Below are positions 28,111 through 36,617 of a DNA stretch of 64,000 bases, one piece after another. The notes beneath the pieces were generated by a model that searched no databases, was not told where the DNA came from, and saw nothing but the letters and a program-made list of their open reading frames with translations. The stretch covers positions 124,001-188,000 of the forward strand of contig DBYK01000003.1 of assembly GCA_002310135.1 (NCBI GenBank), read 5' to 3'. The stretch is from Caryophanales bacterium UBA1188 (GTDB lineage: Bacteria > Bacillota_I > Bacilli_A > Izemoplasmatales > UBA1188). A program made the position numbers and the translations under genes. Positions within the stretch are counted from its first letter, which is position 1; the number at the start of each line of letters is the position of its first letter.

Positions 28111-28809
28111 ATGGAAATTAATGATTATAATATCACAGTTATTGGAGATTCTATTTCAAAAGGTATATTTATTGATGATGAACTAAAAATTAAAAAGCTT
28201 GAAACTAATGCAGTTAATGTAATTGAAAATAAATTTAATATTAAAATATTAAATAATTCTAAATATGGCCAATCTTTAAAAAGAGTTATAGATAAAAAAA
28301 TAATAGATGAATATTTAGATTCAATAGATATAAATAAGAAAAACTTATTAGTTATATCATTAGGTGGAAATGATGCAGATTATGACTGGGAAAAAGTTGG
28401 AATAAATCCATCTCTTTCTCATGGCCCTAAGACATCATACCAAGATTTTAAGAAGTATCTAGATGATATGACAAAAACACTTAAGAATAATAATATAAAA
28501 ATAGTGTTCATCACACTATTCCCATTAAATAATGAATATTATTTCAATAATATAATTAATAAAATTAGTGATGGAAAAAATGTATTGAAGTTTTTGAATA
28601 ATGATATATCTAACTTGAGTAGACACCAAGAATTATTTAATAATGCGATTATTGAGAATGCGATCAAAAATAAATGTGAAATAATTGACCTTAGAAGTGT
28701 ATTTTTAAATGATATAAATTATTTAAATTATTGTAGTAAAGATGGAATTCATCCAAATGAATTAGGCCAAGAATATATCGCAAATATAGTATCAGATTAT
28801 ATTCAATAA
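28111..28809 (+). CDS. SGNH/GDSL-family hydrolase
   Basis: A 232-residue cytoplasmic esterase/lipase-like protein with all blocks of the SGNH fold: block I GDSISKG (Ser14), the block III region ISLGGNDADYD and block V DGIHPNELG (Asp/His). No signal peptide. Substrate unknown; relatives act on acyl or acetyl esters. AGGAGG precedes the ATG by 8 nt and lies in a potential hairpin. It stands alone and converges on the TIM-barrel gene across a shared terminator. Confidence 0.88.
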   Translation: MEINDYNITVIGDSISKGIFIDDELKIKKLETNAVNVIENKFNIKILNNSKYGQSLKRVIDKKIIDEYLDSIDINKKNLLVISLGGNDADYDWEKVGINPSLSHGPKTSYQDFKKYLDDMTKTLKNNNIKIVFITLFPLNNEYYFNNIINKISDGKNVLKFLNNDISNLSRHQELFNNAIIENAIKNKCEIIDLRSVFLNDINYLNYCSKDGIHPNELGQEYIANIVSDYIQ

Positions 28810-28811
28810 AG

Positions 28812-28838
28812 AAAAATGAACTTTTAAAGTTCATTTTT
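28812..28838. terminator. Bidirectional terminator
   Basis: A near-perfect inverted repeat centred on 28825 (AATGAACTTT/AAAGTTCATT) with A-run left and T-run right, between two convergent genes. Confidence 0.85.
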
Positions 28839-28839
28839 T

Positions 28840-29658
28840 TTATAAATATTTATTAATATTTTTAATACTCTTATCTATATCTAAAATAATATCACCTTTG
28901 CTCACATCTTGATCGATGATATATTCTATTTCACCTTTAAGAAATTTTTCTTTTGTAGCTTCTACTACTCCTTTTAAATCAAGTGCTCCATCTCCTAATA
29001 CAACTGATAAATCTTTATTCTCTCCTATAGGAACATCTTTAAAATGAACAATATTAATTCTATCAGAATATTTTTTTAATATTTCAAGAGGGTCTTTAGA
29101 ACCTATTATAGACCATCCAACATCGAATTCAAGATACATATCAGGAATTGATTCCATTAGAAAATCTAATGCGGTATCCATCTCTTCACTGTGGTTGTGA
29201 TAAATTGTTTTACAATTTAATTCTTTAAGTTCTGTGTTGAATTTATTGATGTCATCTAGATATTCTTTAGCAGTTTTAATATCCTTTGGAAGTAGAGAAA
29301 TAACATATCCTTTAATTCCGTATTTAATCGCTAATTCTTTAGCAGTTGGGATCATTTTCCCAAGTGCTTTTTTATCTGGCATAATGAATGTTAAGTGAAC
29401 ATAATTTACATTAAATCCTTCTTCTTTAACAATCCTCATCTTTTCATCTATCAGATGATAAAACCAGTTACTTCCAGAAGTACCATTTAGACTTAGGCCT
29501 ATAAAGAAACCTATTCTTTTAAAAAAATTAAATGAGTTAGTTAATACAAAACAAGGTTCTATTTCATCAACACCTATTTCTTTAAGCCTTTTTAATGTTC
29601 CTCTTAAATACTTCTTAAATACTTTCGATAAACCCCAAGTGTTTACTCCTATTTTCAT
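28840..29658 (-). CDS. Xylose-isomerase-like TIM barrel (sugar phosphate isomerase/epimerase family)
   Basis: A 272-residue protein of the AP_endonuc_2/IolE-like fold. Family features are MKIGVNTWGLS at the start, GVDEIEPCF, IYHNHSEE, YLEFDVGWSIIG and INIVHFKDVP, which carry the usual metal ligands (His, Glu, Asp, His). It probably isomerises or epimerises a sugar or inositol derivative, but the substrate is not indicated by neighbours. It is a single gene with a terminator shared with the convergent SGNH gene. Confidence 0.85.
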   Translation of the reverse strand: MKIGVNTWGLSKVFKKYLRGTLKRLKEIGVDEIEPCFVLTNSFNFFKRIGFFIGLSLNGTSGSNWFYHLIDEKMRIVKEEGFNVNYVHLTFIMPDKKALGKMIPTAKELAIKYGIKGYVISLLPKDIKTAKEYLDDINKFNTELKELNCKTIYHNHSEEMDTALDFLMESIPDMYLEFDVGWSIIGSKDPLEILKKYSDRINIVHFKDVPIGENKDLSVVLGDGALDLKGVVEATKEKFLKGEIEYIIDQDVSKGDIILDIDKSIKNINKYL

Positions 29659-29747
29659 GTGAATTCTCCTAAATAGTTTTTTGAAACATCTTATTTAAAT
29701 TTTATCACAATTAAAAATGATTTACTATTAGATGTCTTAACTCTAAT

Positions 29748-29783
29748 AAATAAAAGACTTTTAGAAAATTCTAAAAGTCTTTT
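29748..29783 (-). terminator. Terminator of ktrBA
   Basis: Fifteen-bp stem (29752-29766 with 29769-29783) with a 2-nt loop, followed by TTTATTTATT on the minus strand, just after the ktrA stop codon. Confidence 0.85.
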
Positions 29784-29789
29784 ATATAA

Positions 29790-30443
29790 TTAAATACTGA
29801 AACATTTTTGAATAGATTTAAAGTCACCTATAACATACAATGTTTTATTTTCATTTAATATAGTATCTGGAGTAAATGAAACATCAAGATTTCCATTAAC
29901 TTTAATCGCAATAATATTGATGTTAAATCTCTTTCTTAAATCGATTTCAAGGATGGTTTTACCTACCCATTGTTTTGGAACAGATACTTCGAATATAGAA
30001 CAATTTGCATCAAGTTCAATATAATCTAAAATATTATCTGCGCTATATTTAATCGCCATCCATGATGCGAGTTGCTCTTCTGGGTATACTATTTCATCTG
30101 CGCCATTTCTAAGTAAGAACTTAGCTTGAATATCTCCTTCTGCTCTTGAAACAACTTTTTTAGCGCCTAATTCTTTTAATAGATATGTTGTTTCAAGTGA
30201 ATTTTGGAAATCACCACAAATAGTTACAATACAAACATCATAATTATCTATTCCAAGTTCTCTTAAGAATTTTTCATTTGTACTATCACCTATATGAGCA
30301 TCAGTAACTAATGGGAGAATATCATTGACTCTTTCTTCATTGATATCTACACCCATTATTTCGTGACCTAATTCATTTAATTTTTCTGCAATATGTCTTC
30401 CGAATCTTCCAAGACCTATTAACAATATTGATTTTCTTTTCAT
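29790..30443 (-). CDS. ktrA: Ktr potassium uptake regulatory subunit
   Basis: A 217-residue cytoplasmic RCK protein. The Rossmann motif GLGRFGRHIAEKL starts near residue 10 with the acidic residue in GVDINEE binding the nucleotide ribose; a RCK_C (TrkA_C) domain fills about 135-217. KtrA gates KtrB in response to ATP/ADP, and c-di-AMP binds the RCK_C domain in related proteins (known of the family). It follows ktrB by 4 nt in one operon. The ribosome binding site is weak, so coupling to ktrB translation is likely. Confidence 0.93.
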   Translation of the reverse strand: MKRKSILLIGLGRFGRHIAEKLNELGHEIMGVDINEERVNDILPLVTDAHIGDSTNEKFLRELGIDNYDVCIVTICGDFQNSLETTYLLKELGAKKVVSRAEGDIQAKFLLRNGADEIVYPEEQLASWMAIKYSADNILDYIELDANCSIFEVSVPKQWVGKTILEIDLRKRFNINIIAIKVNGNLDVSFTPDTILNENKTLYVIGDFKSIQKCFSI

Positions 30444-30447
30444 ATTT

Positions 30448-31782
30448 CTAACCTACTGTAATCCTTTCTACTGGATATTTTGATACATTATTATTATACA
30501 CCTTACCGAGAGTTGCGTGTATAAATGTTAAACTTCCAACACGACCAAGTAACATTAAAATCATTAACATTATTTTAGATGCTACACCTAAAGATGCTGT
30601 AATAGAGAGCGAAAGACCTACAGTTCCAAGCGCTGATGCAGCCTCAAATAGACTAGGTAGCACAGGTAGCCCTTCTATTAAACTGATAAGTGAACCAACA
30701 ATCAAGAATAGTGATATATAAATGTATAGTAGAGTTGTTGCATTTCTTACTGCGCCTTTTTCTATTCTTCTTTTCATTATAGAAACTTCATCTTTGTTTC
30801 TAAAAGCTGAAAGAACAGTTGAAAATAGTACAGCAAGTGTTGTTACTTTCATACCACCAGCAGTTGAACCTGGTGCACCACCTACAAGCATCAAAAACAT
30901 CATCATTATTATTCCAACACCATTGATACTTAAAAGATCAATCGTATTAAATCCTGCAGTTCTTGGAGTTACTGCTTGGAATAATGATACAAATATTCTT
31001 TCACCTATTGGAAGAGTATTAAATTCAAATAAGAAAAAATATAAGGCAGGAAAGAAGATTAGTATCAACGTAAATATTAATACAACTTTACTTTGCATAC
31101 GATATTTAGAAATTCTAAATTTATTAGTCGCAATATCTTCCCAAGTTAAAAATCCTATACCACCAATTATAATTAATAACATCACAACGATATTTAAATA
31201 AGCATTATTAGAGAAAGATGTTAGTGATGATAATTCACCAGTAGCACTTCCCATAATATCAAACCCTGCATTACAAAAAGCTGATATAGAATGAAATAAA
31301 GCCATCCAAATACCTTGTGTACCATAATCTTTGATAAAAACAGGTAACAATAAAATTGTACCTAAAAATTCAATAGTTATTATTCCTTTTAAAACAAATC
31401 CAGTAAGCCTAACTATCCCACCTATACTTGGCGCAGATATAGCTTCTTTTAAAGTATCCCTTTCGAAAAGGCCAATTTTTCTTCCAGATATAAGGGCAAA
31501 TGAAGTCGCCATCATTACAACACCCATACCACCTATTTGTATTAATAAAAGTATGACAATCTGGCCAAAAAGTGACCAATGTGTTGCAGTATCAAATACA
31601 ACTAGTCCTGTAACACAAACAGCACTTGTTGATGTAAAGAGCGAATCAATAAATGGTGTATATTCCCTATTTTTACTTGCAAATGGGAACATCAATATTA
31701 TTGATCCAATCAATATAACAGATAAAAATCCGATTAGCATTATTTGGAAAGGTGATAGCTTTACCTTCTTCATTGAATTCAT
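30448..31782 (-). CDS. ktrB: Ktr potassium uptake channel subunit
   Basis: A 444-residue TrkH/KtrB-type membrane protein with four pore repeats. The selectivity-filter glycines are visible in each repeat: SAVCVTGLVV, SAFCNAGFDI, TPRTAGFNTI and ALGTVGLSLS. It imports K+ (with Na+ in related systems) together with KtrA. GGAGA lies 11 nt before the first ATG; the fourth codon is also Met. No c-di-AMP riboswitch is recognisable in the short upstream region, which is instead very AT-rich with an inverted repeat around 31815-31845. Confidence 0.94.
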   Translation of the reverse strand: MNSMKKVKLSPFQIMLIGFLSVILIGSIILMFPFASKNREYTPFIDSLFTSTSAVCVTGLVVFDTATHWSLFGQIVILLLIQIGGMGVVMMATSFALISGRKIGLFERDTLKEAISAPSIGGIVRLTGFVLKGIITIEFLGTILLLPVFIKDYGTQGIWMALFHSISAFCNAGFDIMGSATGELSSLTSFSNNAYLNIVVMLLIIIGGIGFLTWEDIATNKFRISKYRMQSKVVLIFTLILIFFPALYFFLFEFNTLPIGERIFVSLFQAVTPRTAGFNTIDLLSINGVGIIMMMFLMLVGGAPGSTAGGMKVTTLAVLFSTVLSAFRNKDEVSIMKRRIEKGAVRNATTLLYIYISLFLIVGSLISLIEGLPVLPSLFEAASALGTVGLSLSITASLGVASKIMLMILMLLGRVGSLTFIHATLGKVYNNNVSKYPVERITVG

Positions 31783-31891
31783 ATCGTTACTATCTCCTAT
31801 CTAAATATTATAATATATTTTCTCAAAAAAAATATATTTTCTTTTAGTGTTTAGGGAATTAAATCATTATTTTAAACTGTTTTATAACAAC

Positions 31892-31947
31892 AAAAAAGCA
31901 CTCATTTTAGCCAAATGATACATAAACCATTTACTAATTTGAATGCT
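31892..31947 (-). terminator. Terminator of the ABC importer operon
   Basis: On the minus strand AGCATTCA pairs with TGAGTGCT and, after a 2x2 internal loop, TTAG with CTAA; TTTTTT follows. It lies just downstream of the ABC ATPase stop codon. Confidence 0.8.
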
Positions 31948-31957
31948 TCTTTTTTAT

Positions 31958-33229
31958 TTAAATTTTTATTGTTCCAGTACCTATTAATTTAGTGCTCTTA
32001 TTACTAAATAACATTATTCCATCGCTATCAAATTTAATTCTTACTTTTTCTTGAAGTTTATATGTAATGCCACCAAATACAACACCAGTTAATAGATAAT
32101 TACCTATTTTTAACCTTAGAGTTGTTTCCATTCCAGTTGGCATCGCGCTATATATTTCAGCTTCAATTCCACCCTTTTCAACAATAGAAATAGCCTCAGG
32201 CCTAATTCCTATGATATAGTCATCATCAGTTAATTCAGGTCTATTTTCTTCTTCTACTGTCATAATATTAACTTTGAATTTAACATCTTTATTTCCTTTT
32301 TCAACTTGAGATTTACCAGATTTAATTCTTTCTTTTTCTAATTCTTTTTCTTCAATTTCTTTATCTTCAAGCTTTCTAAAATCTTTGATGTTTAATTTGG
32401 AATTAAATTTGAATATAACATCATATTTATTAAATATCTTAAAATTCATCGATAAATCTTCTGCTTGAGTTCCTATTGCCTCAACAAAGTTGATAGATGG
32501 ACTTCCAACGAAATCTGCGACAAATAAACTATTTGGATAGTTATATACATCAAGTGGTGATGCATATTGCATGAGCACACCATTATCAATTAAACAGATT
32601 TTTGAAGCAAGAGTCATAGCTTCCATTTGATCGTGTGTTACATAAACAAATGTCCTTCCAGTTGTAAGATGCAATCTTTGAAGTTCTGAACGCATCTCTA
32701 ACCTTAATTTTGCATCTAGGTTTGAAAGAGGTTCATCCATAAAGATTACTTCTGGAGCTGGCGCTAATGTCCTTGCGATAGCTACACGTTGTTGCTGACC
32801 ACCAGATAGTTCAGATGGATATCTTTTCATAAACATATCTATTTTTACAACGTGTGAAACTCTTTTTACGATTTCATCTATTTCTTTTTTAGTATATTTC
32901 TTTTGATTTTTAAGACCAAATGCAATATTCTCATATACTGTCATATTTGGCCACAACGCATAATTTTGAAACAAAAATCCTACGTGTCTTTTATTCGCTG
33001 GAACGTTGATTCCTCTTTCGCTATCAAATACTACTTGATCACCTATTTCAATCTTTCCTGATGTTGGTGTTTCAAGACCTGCGATCATTCTTAAAGTTGT
33101 TGTCTTTCCACAGCCAGATGGGCCAAGAAGCGTCACAAATGAACAATCATCTATAACTAAATTTAGATTATCAACTGCATAAAAATCTCCCCAGCGTTTT
33201 GTAACATTTGTTAATACAATTTTTGGCAT
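31958..33229 (-). CDS. ABC importer ATPase (PotA/FbpC/MalK type)
   Basis: A 423-residue ATPase: Walker A GPSGCGKTTT, Q-loop LFQNYALWP, signature LSGGQQQRVAIA, Walker B VIFMDEPLSNLDA and H-loop VTHDQMEAM. After about residue 240 comes a TOBE-type regulatory domain interrupted by a Lys/Glu-rich insertion (about 280-325) not usual for the family, which makes the protein longer than typical (about 350-370). It is 3 nt after the permease gene, the third gene of a binding protein / fused permease / ATPase operon, and energises uptake. Confidence 0.9.
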   Translation of the reverse strand: MPKIVLTNVTKRWGDFYAVDNLNLVIDDCSFVTLLGPSGCGKTTTLRMIAGLETPTSGKIEIGDQVVFDSERGINVPANKRHVGFLFQNYALWPNMTVYENIAFGLKNQKKYTKKEIDEIVKRVSHVVKIDMFMKRYPSELSGGQQQRVAIARTLAPAPEVIFMDEPLSNLDAKLRLEMRSELQRLHLTTGRTFVYVTHDQMEAMTLASKICLIDNGVLMQYASPLDVYNYPNSLFVADFVGSPSINFVEAIGTQAEDLSMNFKIFNKYDVIFKFNSKLNIKDFRKLEDKEIEEKELEKERIKSGKSQVEKGNKDVKFKVNIMTVEEENRPELTDDDYIIGIRPEAISIVEKGGIEAEIYSAMPTGMETTLRLKIGNYLLTGVVFGGITYKLQEKVRIKFDSDGIMLFSNKSTKLIGTGTIKI

Positions 33230-33232
33230 TTT

Positions 33233-35062
33233 TTACCCTCCAATTCCTTTATCTAGGCTAGCGCCTGTAATTTTATTCACAAGTGTATTAAAGATAAGAA
33301 TTGTGACAATTAGTATTAAGTTAATACCACTTGAGAACGCATATAAACCCATCTCATCAAAATAATCAAGCGATGTTGATAAGATAAATCCTTGTACACA
33401 AAGAAGCATAAATAGAGATAATTCTCTAAGACATGTCATAAAAGGCAAAAGGTATCCACTTATAATAGTTGATTTTTGAATAGGTATAATGATATTTAAC
33501 ATCCTTTTATGCCATGGAATACCTTGAATCAAGGCTGCTTCTTCTATTTCTCCACTTAATTGAAGCATCGAATTGAGTGAACTTCTACTCGCAAATGGAA
33601 TATATTTAACAGTACCAACAATTATAATCAGTAGATATGTATTATATAAATTGAAATATTCATTTGAGAATAAAACGAAGAACGCAACACCAACAGCAAC
33701 TGATGGCATTAAATATGGTAAGAAAGCTACACCATTTACATAACTAGATAATTTAGATCTTCTATTCTTTGATACTGCATATCCAATTAGAGTACCAAGT
33801 GTTCCAGCAAGCAATGCCGAACAAACTGATACAAGCATTGTTCCGCCAAATCCTCTCCAAATAGTCTCATTATATAACATTCCTTTTTGACCATACATTC
33901 CACTCTCAGTTAAGTTCTCACTAGTAGTCCACCATTTGGTTGTAAGATTATTCGCATTCCAGGTATAGAAGAAACTGTAATCTCCAGGATTAGGAAGGAA
34001 TGTTTCAAACGCAAATGAAATAATTGGGAAAACACTAGTAAAGAAAGTGATGATAAAGAATATCGCCGCAACTATGTGCTTCCCTGCCTTGCCAATATTA
34101 ATAACTGATGTTTGGCCAGATTTTCCTGTGACTGTAGTATAACTCTTTTTACTCTTCAAACTTCTTTGGTTGAAATACATTATTCCAATTCCAAGGAACA
34201 TCATTATGACAGCTAGAATAGATGCTTCTCCTGCTCTACTGACATTCATCTCTAAGTATTTAGTAGATAGAGTTGTGAGTCTTAAGAAGTGTGGTACAGG
34301 ATAACTACCCATAGAACTTCCAAATACTAGAAGTATAGTAGATAGAATTGCTGGTTTAATAAGTGGAAGAGTTACACGAGTCATTATTTTCCATTTTGGC
34401 GTATCTAGAATGGTTGCTGCTTCTTCTAAATTTGCATCCATATTTCTAAAGATACCGCCTATTAATATATAAGCAAAAGGCGCATAATGAAGTCCTAATA
34501 CTAAGATACTTGGAAATAATCCCTGGCACCACCAAAGTGGCATTGTGATATTGAATAATCCTGCGAGTAATCCATTTTTAGTGCCAGTCACAGCGATTGA
34601 GTCGAACAAGTTTTGCCAAACCATTGCTAAAGTCCACTGAGGCATTATGTATGGAAAAATGAATATTGAACTTAAGTATTTTTTTAATTTTAAATTTGTT
34701 CTTGTTACAAGAAACGCAAATAGCCCGCCATAAATAATTGACACTAAACAAGAACAAATAGCCAAGATTAAAGTATTTAAAAGAGGAGTCCACAGATTAA
34801 TTTTAGCGAGTGGACCAGTGAATAAATCTATATAATTTATTAATGTATATCCTTCAGTTTTTCCTGTTAAATGAGCATCAATTGTGCCAGGATGAATTTG
34901 AATAGTGTCATTGATAATAGCGATTATTGGAGCAAACGTGGTGAATGTACATATTATTCCCATAAGTACAAGAATAACATTTTGTGGCTTAGAGAAAAAT
35001 GTTTTCACTTTTGCCCAAAATAGTTTTCCCTTACTAATAGGTCTAGCATTAATTATTTCCAT
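33233..35062 (-). CDS. Fused two-domain ABC permease (FbpB/ThiP type)
   Basis: A 609-residue permease formed by two consecutive BPD_transp_1 domains; each half has an EAA loop (LEEAATILDTPKWKIMTRVTLPLI in spirit, about residue 210, and IEEAALIQGIPWHKRM, about 510). About twelve membrane spans. Fused permeases of this kind occur in ferric iron (FbpB), thiamine (ThiP) and some phosphonate or polyamine importers; the neighbours fit the ferric/polyamine class but do not settle the substrate. A strong hairpin (35081-35103) stands between it and the binding-protein gene. Confidence 0.88.
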   Translation of the reverse strand: MEIINARPISKGKLFWAKVKTFFSKPQNVILVLMGIICTFTTFAPIIAIINDTIQIHPGTIDAHLTGKTEGYTLINYIDLFTGPLAKINLWTPLLNTLILAICSCLVSIIYGGLFAFLVTRTNLKLKKYLSSIFIFPYIMPQWTLAMVWQNLFDSIAVTGTKNGLLAGLFNITMPLWWCQGLFPSILVLGLHYAPFAYILIGGIFRNMDANLEEAATILDTPKWKIMTRVTLPLIKPAILSTILLVFGSSMGSYPVPHFLRLTTLSTKYLEMNVSRAGEASILAVIMMFLGIGIMYFNQRSLKSKKSYTTVTGKSGQTSVINIGKAGKHIVAAIFFIITFFTSVFPIISFAFETFLPNPGDYSFFYTWNANNLTTKWWTTSENLTESGMYGQKGMLYNETIWRGFGGTMLVSVCSALLAGTLGTLIGYAVSKNRRSKLSSYVNGVAFLPYLMPSVAVGVAFFVLFSNEYFNLYNTYLLIIIVGTVKYIPFASRSSLNSMLQLSGEIEEAALIQGIPWHKRMLNIIIPIQKSTIISGYLLPFMTCLRELSLFMLLCVQGFILSTSLDYFDEMGLYAFSSGINLILIVTILIFNTLVNKITGASLDKGIGG

Positions 35063-35080
35063 ATTATTCTCCTATAAAAT

Positions 35081-35103
35081 CAAAGGCGTAATTTACGCCT
35101 TTG
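35081..35103 (-). other. Intercistronic hairpin after the substrate-binding gene
   Basis: An 11-bp stem CAAAGGCGTAA/TTACGCCTTTG with a tiny loop, 18 bp before the permease start. Only ATTTTA follows, so it is a poor terminator and more likely stabilises the binding-protein mRNA or partly reduces readthrough. Confidence 0.7.
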
Positions 35104-35126
35104 AAACATTGTTTAATTAAACTTAT

Positions 35127-36416
35127 CTAACCAGTATATTTAGTTAATAGTTCAATCCATGCACCTACAGTGAATGCAACTTCTGAACAATACTCAGGAT
35201 CTTCTAAAACGAGTTTACCGTTTTCAACCCACCAAGTGTATCCTTTATCACCTGAATTCTCTAAGTGCTTGAATCTTGTCTCTGTATCTCTTGCAACTTT
35301 AGGGTTAGATGAATATCCACCCATATCTTTACCCCAAGCTTCAAATCCATCAACTGTACATGTCATATATGCAATAAATGCACAAGCTGTCCAAGGAAGT
35401 GGAGAATTATCTGTTACAAATAGATAATGGCAATATCCATATCCACCCATTCCTTCATAATTATTTTGATATGCAGCAATTGTTACATTACTCTTAGATA
35501 CTGTTTCTGTTTCTTGAACAGAACGTAGTTTAGAATAAACTAGAAGTCCAAATTGATCAACTGAGCTTGCTTGAACAAGGTTGTTACAAATTGGCCCATC
35601 ATCATTAACTGTTGTATAACTTTCAACCCATAATTTAATCCATGCTAATGCATATTTTCCATTTTGATCAAGTTTTAAATCAGCTGCATCCTGTGTTACA
35701 GCAGTTATTGTTGGATCGATTAATGCTTTCTTAGCACTATCTAATTTATCATATGCATCTTTTAAGTTCTTTGCATATTCTGGCTTAGTTAACATATATA
35801 AGAAATTCTTTCCGACAATCTCAGAATCAATGTCCATAAATTGTCCGTGTTCTCCAGGCATTACGAAATCCCAACAGTTAGTGAATGTCTTAGTTCCTTT
35901 GTTGTTAAACATAAATACTTTATTTAATGTTTGTAAAGCGAGGTATCCTGTATATTCACTTCTATTGATATTGTTTTCCTTTGCCCAATCTTTTGGAATG
36001 AAAGTATCTAATATACCAGTTTTAACCATTTTACTTTCAATCTGGTTACCATCTTGAATTAGAGTCATCGCAAAAGTACCTTTTGCCTTTAATGAATCTG
36101 CTTTAAGCTGATCAAATATTTTGTTATTTTTTGGTTGTTGCCATTCGAATGTTAATGTATAAGTTTCATCTAGTGTTTTCAAGTATTCGATAAATTTAGG
36201 TAGTGCAGATTTTCCACGGCTTGAGTTACCTACTCCATAAAAAGTCTTTCCTTTAGACTCTTCGATAGCTTTTCTTCCAAGCTCTTCTAGTGTCATAGTT
36301 TCTGCTTGTGCAATTATTTTTTGCACTTCACTCTTCTCTTGTCTTGGTTTACAACCAACTACTACAAGAGATAAAACCATGATCACAAATAATGCTAAAA
36401 TAGATAATTTTTTCAT
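35127..36416 (-). CDS. ABC importer substrate-binding lipoprotein
   Basis: About 429 residues; signal peptide MKKLSILALFVIMVLSLVVV followed by a lipobox GC (Cys about 22). It belongs to the extracellular solute-binding protein family 1 type, with GVGNSSRGKSALPKFIEYL near the N-terminus, FDQLKADSLKAKGTFAM and WDFVMPGEHGQF resembling ferric-iron/polyamine receptors. Start set at 36416 since AAGGGG lies about 8 nt upstream; the frame continues 14 codons further without such a site. First gene of the operon, behind a good promoter at 36527-36555. Substrate not certain. Confidence 0.85.
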   Translation of the reverse strand: MKKLSILALFVIMVLSLVVVGCKPRQEKSEVQKIIAQAETMTLEELGRKAIEESKGKTFYGVGNSSRGKSALPKFIEYLKTLDETYTLTFEWQQPKNNKIFDQLKADSLKAKGTFAMTLIQDGNQIESKMVKTGILDTFIPKDWAKENNINRSEYTGYLALQTLNKVFMFNNKGTKTFTNCWDFVMPGEHGQFMDIDSEIVGKNFLYMLTKPEYAKNLKDAYDKLDSAKKALIDPTITAVTQDAADLKLDQNGKYALAWIKLWVESYTTVNDDGPICNNLVQASSVDQFGLLVYSKLRSVQETETVSKSNVTIAAYQNNYEGMGGYGYCHYLFVTDNSPLPWTACAFIAYMTCTVDGFEAWGKDMGGYSSNPKVARDTETRFKHLENSGDKGYTWWVENGKLVLEDPEYCSEVAFTVGAWIELLTKYTG

Positions 36417-36460
36417 TTCTTTTCCCCTTTTCTTAAATTTTATGTACATTAAATACAATA

Positions 36461-36485
36461 AAAAAAATCTAATTTTAGAAGATTA
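36461..36485 (-). other. T-tract hairpin in the 5' leader
   Basis: In the leader of the binding-protein gene the minus strand reads AATCTTCTAAAATTAGATT followed by T8. Several short alternative stems (five bp) are possible. It looks like a weak terminator and could be an attenuator, but no aptamer or convincing leader peptide is visible. Confidence 0.35.
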
Positions 36486-36526
36486 GCTGTTAAGTCATTA
36501 TGTAAAAGGTTTTCATCTTCAATTAT

Positions 36527-36555
36527 AGTATAAATGTATTTCCTTTTTAAGTCAA
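36527..36555 (-). promoter_or_regulatory. Promoter of the ABC importer operon
   Basis: Minus strand -35 TTGACT (36550-36555) and -10 TATACT (36527-36532) with 17-bp spacing, about 110 bp upstream of the binding-protein start. Confidence 0.75.
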
Positions 36556-36556
36556 T

Positions 36557-36594
36557 AAAAATAAACCAGCTATGAAAATCATAAACTGGTTTAT
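36557..36594 (-). terminator. Intrinsic terminator
   Basis: ATAAACCAGTTTATG pairs with CATAGCTGGTTTAT (36561-36594) and TTTTTATTG follows on the minus strand. It ends the 807-residue-class lipoprotein gene and lies beside the promoter of the ABC importer operon. Confidence 0.75.
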
Positions 36595-36617
36595 ATTATT
36601 TTTTTATTCTTATATTT

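Noticed and set aside
31783..31890. A c-di-AMP (ydaO-type) riboswitch before ktrB.
   Set aside because: The region is too short and shows only AT-rich repeats.
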